21,039 nt of DNA from Akkermansiaceae bacterium (GTDB lineage: Bacteria; Verrucomicrobiota; Verrucomicrobiia; Verrucomicrobiales; Akkermansiaceae). Position 1 is the stretch's first letter. Every line of letters starts with the position of its first letter. The stretch spans positions 11,422 to 32,460 of the forward strand of contig WTJZ01000302.1 in the NCBI GenBank assembly GCA_011524615.1, written 5' to 3'. Under the pieces are notes generated by a model. That model was not told the DNA's origin. It worked only from the letters and a program-made list of their open reading frames with translations, and did no database searches. Of this stretch, positions 15,830 to 21,039 are shown one piece after another. The position numbers were made by a program, and so were the translations under genes.

Positions 15830-16447
15830 CTAGACCTGTCTAAGTAGAGCTACCATAACACCTTGAGAGCTGAGGTTATTGACAGGGATGAGGTCAGGGT
15901 AGTTTTCATTCTCGGCCTTGAGATAAGTGCGTCCTCCTTCGACGATGTAGCGCTTGAGGGTGGACTCCCCGTCGATGAGGGCTGCGACGATATCGCCGTG
16001 TCTAGGTTCTCTCTGCTCCATGATGACGGTGTCTCCATCGCAGATGTGTGCATCGATCATGGATTCACCTGTTACTCTGAGAGCGAATCGTTTATCTGAA
16101 CGGGAGTGAGGGAGGCCAAGTGAGCGAGCATCGATCGAGACGACCCCTTCCTTATTCTCGATGGCATCCTGACCGTATCCTGCCGCGATATCGCCATAGA
16201 GTGGGATGTCGACGATCTCTTCTCGTTCCAGGCTCTCTGGAAAGATTACGGCGCGAGCTTTACCAGCAAGTCGTTGTATGACACCTTTCTTCTCTAGAGC
16301 TCGGAGGTGGCCCATAGCCGCGGTTTGGCTTTTGAAGCCAAAGTGGGCTTGAATCTCTCGAGTAGAGGGCATGACGCCCGTGCTAGCGGATTCGGCTTTG
16401 AGAAAGTCGAGAAGTTCTTTTTGGCGTTCGGTCAGTTCCTTGCTCAT
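15830..16447 (-). CDS. lexA: LexA repressor of the SOS response
   Basis: Self-cleaving transcriptional repressor of 205 residues, cytoplasmic. N-terminal winged HTH about 1-70 (LTERQKELLDFLKAES; recognition region STREIQAHFGFKSQTAA). The RecA-stimulated cleavage site is Ala89-Gly90 in DIAAGYG. Ser129 in VTGESMIDA and Lys165 in STLKRY form the catalytic dyad. All parts are present and the length is typical. The recognition-helix sequence FKSQTAAMGHL differs from the Gammaproteobacterial form, in line with the different operator known for Verrucomicrobia. The upstream gap carries several GAACA/TGTTC half-sites, consistent with autoregulation. The downstream neighbour is convergent. Confidence 0.96.
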   Translation of the reverse strand: MSKELTERQKELLDFLKAESASTGVMPSTREIQAHFGFKSQTAAMGHLRALEKKGVIQRLAGKARAVIFPESLEREEIVDIPLYGDIAAGYGQDAIENKEGVVSIDARSLGLPHSRSDKRFALRVTGESMIDAHICDGDTVIMEQREPRHGDIVAALIDGESTLKRYIVEGGRTYLKAENENYPDLIPVNNLSSQGVMVALLRQV

Positions 16448-16457
16448 AGCTTTCTAT

Positions 16458-16513
16458 TGAACACTTGTTTGTTCATTTGGCAAGTAGTTTTTTGAACAAT
16501 GGTTTTGGTGTTC
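16458..16513 (-). promoter_or_regulatory. Candidate LexA operator region: four TGTTC/GAACA half-sites
   Basis: The gap between avtA and lexA holds GAACA at 16459-16463, TGTTC at 16470-16474, GAACA at 16494-16498 and TGTTC at 16509-16513. They give two inverted repeats: TGAAC-N8-GTTCA (16458-16475) and TTGTTCA-N17-TGAACAA (16469-16499). The Verrucomicrobium LexA motif, as I remember it, is TGTTC-N4-GAACA; no pair here has that spacing. On the minus strand TTGCCA and TCAATA stand 17 bases apart, but the -10 is weak. Confidence 0.45.
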
Positions 16514-17772
16514 TAGTTGCTCGGGTTCTCGTCGTGGAGCTCTAGGATCGTATCTGCTAGAATTTGTAGCCCCTTCTCGATCACATTCGGATTCATTGAG
16601 TAGGTGATCCTGAGGCATTGGTCATGATGAGCGGGCCTATCATGAGAGCCAAAGAAGAACCAGTGGCCTGAAATAGCGAGTACGCCACGCTTCTTTAAGA
16701 TACTTGTTAGTTCTCGGGAGGTGATGGGCAGACTAGGGAACCAGATCCAGAGGAAGAATGCTCCTTCCGCAGCGTGAATGGCGTAATCAACTCTGTCGTA
16801 TAGTAGGCGGTTGAGTGTAGAGATGGCGTGGTCTCGCTTCTGTCGGTAGAACGGGAGGATTGTCTCTAGGCAAAGAGGTAGGAGGGTGCGCTGCTGAATG
16901 AGGGGAAGGACGATCGACTGACCTAAGCTAGGGTTAGCTAAGCTAGTGACGGCAGTCATATTTCTCATCAGGTGAATGATGTCTGGAGCTGCTACGATAA
17001 TCGACGTCCTGCTCCCAGGTAAGCCTAGCTTGGATAAGCTGTAGATGTGGATGTGGTGAGGCTTCCAGATGTTTTGGGTTGGGACATATACTGCGTTAGG
17101 GAATGGGGCCCCGTAAGCGTGATCAATGAGTAGAGGGATGTTACGGCGGAGACATTCATCAGAGAGCGCTTCTACTTCTTCATCGGAGAGGACATTACCA
17201 GAGGGATTGGTCGGGCGAGAGAGTGCCATCAGACGAGTGGAGTCTGGAGCAGATTGGACTGCTTCTAAATTGAGCCGGTACTTAAATGAGTTTGCGTCTC
17301 GGTGTGGGATTCCGTGGATTCCAAGAAATTGGGCTCCGCTGACGAGTTGATCACGGTAGCCCATGTAATCTGGTAAGAGGGGGATGAGAATATGCTCTCC
17401 TGCACCCACTAGGGCATTAAAGAGGTGGAAGCAGGCGGATTGTCCACCAGAGGAGATTCCGACATTCTCGGCAGAGATCTCCCAGCCGAAGCTTTCATTC
17501 ATCATCTCTGCGAATGACTGGCAGAACTCTTGGTTCCCCTCGGCGGGGTCATACTCTCCCATGATAGAGTGAAGTTGTTCAGGAGAGGCTAGCGCGTTGA
17601 GAGCATGTTCTTGGAACAGTTTGGCCGCTTTTGGGATATAGGCAGGTTGTCCGCCTCCGAGCATGCAGAGATCATCGGACTTGTTACTCAGAGCGGCACC
17701 GAGGTCATCCATGAGCTCGCCTATTCCGGTGGCGACGCCCAGCTGTTGACCAAAAGGGGAAAGAGGTCTCAT
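16513..17772 (-). CDS. avtA: Valine-pyruvate aminotransferase (AvtA), PLP-dependent
   Basis: Fold-type I aminotransferase of 419 residues that swaps the amino group between valine or alanine and their keto acids. Alignment from memory with E. coli AvtA is good along the whole length: LSPFGQQLG and GIGELMDDLGAAL at the N-terminus, MLGGGQPAYIP, SRPTNPSGNV, LIDHAYGAPFP, SLSKLGLPGSR (Schiff-base Lys), EGAFFLWIWF and GHWFFFGSHD. The frame stays open upstream with an ATG at 17838, but that start would overlap the regulator gene by 41 bases and add residues absent from the family. I chose the ATG at 17772, 25 bases after the regulator stop. No Shine-Dalgarno is seen, so translation may be coupled to the upstream gene. 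It probably shares a transcript with it. Confidence 0.9.
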   Translation of the reverse strand: MRPLSPFGQQLGVATGIGELMDDLGAALSNKSDDLCMLGGGQPAYIPKAAKLFQEHALNALASPEQLHSIMGEYDPAEGNQEFCQSFAEMMNESFGWEISAENVGISSGGQSACFHLFNALVGAGEHILIPLLPDYMGYRDQLVSGAQFLGIHGIPHRDANSFKYRLNLEAVQSAPDSTRLMALSRPTNPSGNVLSDEEVEALSDECLRRNIPLLIDHAYGAPFPNAVYVPTQNIWKPHHIHIYSLSKLGLPGSRTSIIVAAPDIIHLMRNMTAVTSLANPSLGQSIVLPLIQQRTLLPLCLETILPFYRQKRDHAISTLNRLLYDRVDYAIHAAEGAFFLWIWFPSLPITSRELTSILKKRGVLAISGHWFFFGSHDRPAHHDQCLRITYSMNPNVIEKGLQILADTILELHDENPSN

Positions 17773-17797
17773 AAGAGGAGTGAAAGAAGTGATGGAG

Positions 17798-18211
17798 TTA
17801 TTGGCATGCAGGGCATACTCCGTAGAAGGTGAGCTCATGTGACATTTGCTTATATCCCGTGGAGTTGATGACGTCGTCTTGAATCTTATGCACAGGGCAA
17901 GACATATTGAGCGTGGTAATCTCTCCGCAGGCTGTACAGATGAGATACTCCTCGTGGTTATCACCATTACTCAGGCTAAACTTGGCGCCAGAATGGGAGA
18001 AGTTCAGCCTTCTGAGCATTCCGATACCTTCTAGACGCTGGAGGGTACGAAAGATCGTGGCGCGATCACAGATCGCAATGATCGCAGGATTCACCTCTAG
18101 CTCTTGTAGAGACATAGGGAGTTTGGCTTGGTGCAATACCTCTAGGATGGTGCGTAGGCCCGTTGTGATCCTAAGCCCATTCTGCCTGCATTTATTGATC
18201 AGTTCCTCCAT
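17798..18211 (-). CDS. zur: Fur-family metalloregulator, probably Zur
   Basis: Fur-family repressor of 137 residues: winged-helix DNA-binding part (about 1-80, with CDRATIFRTLQRLEGIG as the recognition region) and a metal-binding dimer domain. Two CxxC pairs, C92/C95 in LICTACG and C133/C136 in GVCPAC, form the structural zinc site. HEE near 86 and SHELTF (124-129) are in the place of the regulatory-metal ligands. Fur, Zur, Mur and PerR cannot be told apart by sequence alone here; I favour Zur because the gene is divergent from a ZnuA/ZnuC-type operon. It likely represses that operon, and perhaps itself, when zinc is plentiful. No clear Shine-Dalgarno. The aminotransferase gene follows 25 bases downstream. 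Confidence 0.88.
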   Translation of the reverse strand: MEELINKCRQNGLRITTGLRTILEVLHQAKLPMSLQELEVNPAIIAICDRATIFRTLQRLEGIGMLRRLNFSHSGAKFSLSNGDNHEEYLICTACGEITTLNMSCPVHKIQDDVINSTGYKQMSHELTFYGVCPACQ

Positions 18212-18218
18212 GATGAAT

Positions 18219-18318
18219 ACTGTGTTCTCTTTTGGAGTAAAGTCATATGGAGATCAATAAGAAGTGTCGAAATTTTATGATGAGTGAACACAGTGCGATG
18301 TAAATGCAATAATGTTAC
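18219..18318. promoter_or_regulatory. Divergent control region between zur and the zinc operon
   Basis: The best rightward promoter is TGAACA (18285-18290), 17 bases, AATAAT (18308-18313), matching 4/6 and 5/6 of the consensus. An imperfect palindrome, GTAA-N11-TTAC (18300-18318), covers the -10 and is a plausible Zur operator by position, though its inner bases match poorly. A perfect inverted repeat, ACTGTGTTC (18219-18227) / GAACACAGT (18286-18294), has its right arm over the -35 and its left arm 8 bases before the regulator ATG. Confidence 0.45.
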
Positions 18319-18350
18319 TTTAGTTGTTGACGTCAGGGAGGAGTTGGGTA

Positions 18351-19472
18351 GTGTGCGGCCATATGAGAATTACCGCATACTTACTACTCGTAGCGGCAGC
18401 CTCTGCTCAGGTGCAGACGTATCAGCCACTACAATCAAATAACCAACAAGCATTCCAACCGCTGAAGAATGACACGGTTTGGCTCACAGCTCAGGGTACC
18501 TTTATTACCGGTACAGCTGCAGAAGGTGACATTCATGGTCACGCTCATGATCCACAACAAGATGTAAACCTCCAAGGACTCGATACAGGAATCAACTTTA
18601 ACTACGGTCACTTTGCAGGATTTGCGAATGTAAACACGTTTGAATCAGCAGAAGGAACGCTCGGTTCAGAGATGGAAGAGGCTTTCATCAAGGTACAAGA
18701 CCTCCCTCTTAACCTTACACTTCGTGGTGGTCGTTTCCTTAACCGTATTGGTACACAAAACTCAACGCACCTTCATGGATGGACTTTTACCGATGCAAAC
18801 GCGTCAACGATTCACTATCTTGGTGAAGAAGGGCTCACTTCTAACGGTGGTGAGATCACATGGGACCAAGAGTATGAGAAAGGAATCTTCGCCATCTCGA
18901 CCGCTTATGGTGCAGTTGTAGAGCACGAACATGGTCACGAAGAAGAGGAGGAAGAAGAACATGAAGGTTGGGCTGACGAAGTACTAACAACACGTGCTCT
19001 CCTCAAGTATAATATTTCTGACTTCTACCAAAACGCTCTCGGTGCGAACTATGCAAAGGCTGTCGGTGGTGGAACTCGTGATCTCCTTGCGGTTGATTAT
19101 ACCTTCACTTGGCGTGCGAATGGTCTCGAAGCTGGTGGTAATGCATTCTCTGTAACAGGTGAATATTACCAACTTGATGCAGGTGAGGAGCCTCTTGCAG
19201 GAACACTCTTCGGAGCTCAATACACGTGGGACAACGGTTTCTCAGTAGCAGCTCGTTATGAAGATGCTGAGTTCGAGCACGAGCATGAGGGTGAGCACGA
19301 GCTTACTAGCCGTGAAAAGTATTCACTCGCAGTGTCATACATGCGTCCGATCGACCAAGACTGGTTCGGAATCGCACGTCTTCAATACAACACCGATAGC
19401 TTCGAAGGCGACAACAGCAACTCCACATGGTTACAGCTTGGCTTGAACTATGGTGGTGGTGAAGTACGATAA
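18351..19472 (+). CDS. His/Glu-rich outer-membrane beta-barrel protein, zinc-operon associated
   Basis: Exported protein of 373 residues, likely a porin-like barrel: many alternating hydrophobic/polar strands with aromatic girdles (GINFNYGHFAGFANVNTF; YNTDSFEG; closing strand WLQLGLNYGG). No TonB box or plug domain is visible. Signal peptide about 1-19 (YLLLVAAASA, then Q). Histidine-rich acidic stretches are DIHGHAHD (60-67), EHEHGH plus seven Glu plus HEG (191-206) and EFEHEHEGEHEL (307-318), placed like extracellular or periplasmic loops and suited to binding Zn2+. GTG at 18351 is chosen because GGAGGAG ends 7 bases before it; the ATG at 18363 lacks a site. Codon use resembles pyk, suggesting high expression when induced. 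First gene of the operon, 4 bases before znuA. I do not recognise a named family. Confidence 0.72.
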   Translation: MCGHMRITAYLLLVAAASAQVQTYQPLQSNNQQAFQPLKNDTVWLTAQGTFITGTAAEGDIHGHAHDPQQDVNLQGLDTGINFNYGHFAGFANVNTFESAEGTLGSEMEEAFIKVQDLPLNLTLRGGRFLNRIGTQNSTHLHGWTFTDANASTIHYLGEEGLTSNGGEITWDQEYEKGIFAISTAYGAVVEHEHGHEEEEEEEHEGWADEVLTTRALLKYNISDFYQNALGANYAKAVGGGTRDLLAVDYTFTWRANGLEAGGNAFSVTGEYYQLDAGEEPLAGTLFGAQYTWDNGFSVAARYEDAEFEHEHEGEHELTSREKYSLAVSYMRPIDQDWFGIARLQYNTDSFEGDNSNSTWLQLGLNYGGGEVR

Positions 19473-19476
19473 TTCG

Positions 19477-20382
19477 ATGTCATCAATATTACGACAATGG
19501 AAAGGTAGAGGGATCGTCTCCCTCTGCCTTCTTTTGCTTACTGCGGTAGTCGCAGAAGCGAAGCTTACGGTATCTACATTAAACCCGATCCTCACTGACT
19601 TAGTGGAGGAAATAGGTGGGGAATATGTGGAGATCTTAGAAGTGATGCCTCCGGGCTCAGATGTACATACCTTTCAACCGAGGGCAAAAGAGGTCATATT
19701 GATCCAAAAGAGTACTCTGATCTTTGCGATGGGGAAGGGGATTGAAACCTATCTTCCAGGTCTGCGAGACAGTTTATTAGAGGGGCAAGAGATCATACCT
19801 GTAGGGCGTTCGGTACCGTCGATGAAGGTTGATGCGGACCCGTTATACGTATGTTGTCCAGCACATGCGAGAGGCGCGATCGATCCTCACTGGTGGCATA
19901 GTGTGAAGAATATCGAACGTGCTGTGAAGGTGATCGGAAAGGCCCTAGAGAAGGCAGATCCTGAGCATAAGTCATACTATAAGGAGCGCGTCTCTGTAGC
20001 GCGAGCTAAGTATCGCTCTTTACACAATTGGGTGAAGTCTGAGGTCTCTAAGATTCCTAAAAAACAACGAGTTCTGGTGACTGCTCACGTGGCCTTCGCC
20101 TATTTCTGTAGAGAATATGGATTCGAGGCTAAGTATCTGCAAGGGCTTAGTAAAGAGTCCGAGATCTCTGCCAAACATCTCGCCGAAACGATTCAGGAAC
20201 TCAAAGGGCGCAAAATCAATGCGATCTTCCCTGAACAGCTGGCTAATCCTAAGATGCTTAGCCAAATAGCCAAAGAAATCGGTGCAAAAATTGGAAAACC
20301 TCTTTACGCAGACGATACTCCTGGTTCTTATGAAAAGCTTATTAGACATAACGTTAACTCGATTGTGTCCGCTCTTCAGTAA
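19477..20382 (+). CDS. znuA: ZnuA-like zinc ABC transporter substrate-binding protein
   Basis: Periplasmic metal-binding protein of cluster A-I (ZnuA/TroA fold), 301 residues, delivering Zn2+ (possibly Mn2+) to an ABC importer. Signal peptide about 1-28. Metal ligands in the usual places: His64 in PPGSDVHTFQP, His138 in DPHWW, His204 in VTAHVAFAYF, and an acidic residue at 279-280 in LYADDTPGSY. FPEQLANPK (251-259) also fits. It lacks the long His-rich loop of many ZnuA proteins and has instead YVCCPAHARG (124-133), with a Cys-Cys pair before His130. The frame opens 27 bases earlier inside the barrel gene, but the ATG at 19477 begins a proper signal peptide. Weak ribosome-binding site, probably coupled to the gene before it. 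Confidence 0.9.
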   Translation: MSSILRQWKGRGIVSLCLLLLTAVVAEAKLTVSTLNPILTDLVEEIGGEYVEILEVMPPGSDVHTFQPRAKEVILIQKSTLIFAMGKGIETYLPGLRDSLLEGQEIIPVGRSVPSMKVDADPLYVCCPAHARGAIDPHWWHSVKNIERAVKVIGKALEKADPEHKSYYKERVSVARAKYRSLHNWVKSEVSKIPKKQRVLVTAHVAFAYFCREYGFEAKYLQGLSKESEISAKHLAETIQELKGRKINAIFPEQLANPKMLSQIAKEIGAKIGKPLYADDTPGSYEKLIRHNVNSIVSALQ

Positions 20383-20391
20383 GACTCATCT

Positions 20392-20823
20392 ATGTTTGGA
20401 TCACCGATCAGAACCACACTCGTCCTCTCTCTGCTATTCATTCTCGTAGGGGGCGGGTACCTGCACATGCTGCTGAATGATAAGGAACGTCACCAGGATG
20501 TGGCCGAGAGAGAGGTGGTCCATGAACAGGCAGATACTCCAGTGTGGGTGCTGATCAGGAGTGCCCATGAGATGGAGTCTGTCTCCTTGACCGTTAATGG
20601 AGAAGAGGTGTCGACTGAACAGTTTACTCCTAGAGAGGTAGAGGCTGAGGTGGAGGTGAGCTTTCCGATGGTAGTAAAGTTGAACGTAGTCTGGCCTCTG
20701 AACACACCAGAGACCGCAGTGCTGATCAGTGTGGAACCCGAGGGCGAGGCGGCGATAGAGGAGACCGTCTGGGCATTGGGAGCGATGACCCGAGAATTTG
20801 AATTCCAGCTAGAAGACCAATGA
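20392..20823 (+). CDS. Small membrane-anchored protein of unknown function in the zinc operon
   Basis: I do not recognise this protein of 143 residues. One N-terminal hydrophobic helix (about 8-27) would anchor it or act as an uncleaved signal. The rest is acidic (repeated EVE/EE), about 115 residues with alternating beta-strand-like patterns (VWVLIRS; VSLTVNGEEV; VVKLNVVWPL; TAVLISVEPEG), suggesting a small periplasmic beta domain. No Cys and only a few His (25, 34, 44, 54) are seen. The gene starts 9 bases after znuA and its stop overlaps the ZnuC ATG (ATGA), so it is translated as part of the transporter operon. It could be an accessory partner of ZnuA or the permease. Confidence 0.75.
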   Translation: MFGSPIRTTLVLSLLFILVGGGYLHMLLNDKERHQDVAEREVVHEQADTPVWVLIRSAHEMESVSLTVNGEEVSTEQFTPREVEAEVEVSFPMVVKLNVVWPLNTPETAVLISVEPEGEAAIEETVWALGAMTREFEFQLEDQ

Positions 20824-21039
20824 TTGAATCCTTAGTTTCTCCAGACAATTGTTGTAAAACCTGTCACACATTGACTCTCAGAGATGTCGGAGCTGTGTAT
20901 GGTAAGGTGAGAGCGCTACAGGGCGTTAATTTTTCTGTTTCCTGTGGGTATCGGATGGCGATACTGGGGCCTAATGGGGCAGGTAAGTCTACCTTGCTCC
21001 GTATCTTAGCGGGGATTAAGACTCATTCTGAAGGGGAGC
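20820..21039 (+). CDS. znuC: ZnuC-like ABC transporter ATP-binding protein (partial, cut by window end)
   Basis: The first 73 codons of an ABC ATPase. The ATG overlaps the preceding stop by 4 bases (ATGA). After TLTLRDVGAVYGKVRALQGV (A-loop Tyr), the Walker A motif GPNGAGKST appears, then LLRILAGIKTHSEGE. Everything beyond is outside the window. The position after znuA and the divergent Zur-like regulator indicate the zinc importer ATPase; by family it could also serve Mn2+ or another metal. The N-terminus has an unusual CCKTCH at residues 11-16 before the first strand. Confidence 0.88.
   Translation, partial: MIESLVSPDNCCKTCHTLTLRDVGAVYGKVRALQGVNFSVSCGYRMAILGPNGAGKSTLLRILAGIKTHSEGE

Noticed and set aside
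17588..17622. TGTTC-TTG-GAACA, close to the LexA motif
   Set aside because: The spacer is 3 rather than 4 bases and it lies deep inside the aminotransferase coding region, so it is most likely chance.

Overview
The window looks like a piece of a marine Verrucomicrobia-type chromosome (Rubritalea/Akkermansiaceae-like; inference only). Pointers are a PEP-CTERM surface protein, a secreted type I sulfatase, a sialate O-acetylesterase-type SGNH esterase, an ECF sigma factor paired with a membrane Ser/Thr kinase, a pyruvate kinase with the ISDRxC and NTAH signatures I recall from Bacteroidetes and related phyla, middling GC, and very few clear Shine-Dalgarno sequences. I see no tRNA, rRNA, insertion sequence or CRISPR array.

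Layout. 1-382 is non-coding and ends in a strong hairpin that probably terminates the leftward PhoD-like phosphatase gene (383-1855). A short divergent promoter region separates this from a rightward SDR oxidoreductase. Next come two PEP-consuming enzymes, DAHP synthase (2704-3744) and an atypical pyruvate kinase (3808-5250), closed by a good terminator. A secreted carbohydrate esterase and a VOC protein follow. The VOC gene meets a leftward MenH-like hydrolase tail to tail with a 14-base overlap, and a leftward secreted sulfatase lies beyond it.

From 9058 to 15607 four genes run rightward: a PEP-CTERM protein, an ECF sigma factor, a transmembrane Ser/Thr kinase with a large extracytoplasmic C-terminal part, and a secreted protein of about 1040 residues with Ig-like repeats and a GH43-like beta-propeller. 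With the sulfatase and esterase, this looks like a polysaccharide-use locus with its own signalling pair. This is the most likely place for an undescribed regulatory circuit.

From 15830 leftward genes encode LexA, a valine-pyruvate aminotransferase (AvtA) and a Fur-family regulator best read as Zur. Divergent from the regulator is a zinc-uptake operon that runs off the window: a His/Glu-rich outer-membrane beta-barrel candidate, ZnuA, a small membrane-anchored protein of unknown function, and the start of a ZnuC ATPase. The divergent region contains a plausible promoter, a palindrome over its -10, and a perfect 9-base inverted repeat whose right arm overlaps the -35. The lexA upstream region carries four TGTTC/GAACA half-sites in an arrangement different from the LexA motif known for this phylum.

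Several computed longest ORFs begin too early. I moved the starts of the phosphatase, PEP-CTERM protein, sigma factor, propeller protein, aminotransferase, outer-membrane protein and ZnuA on the basis of signal peptides, family alignment from memory or ribosome-binding sites.
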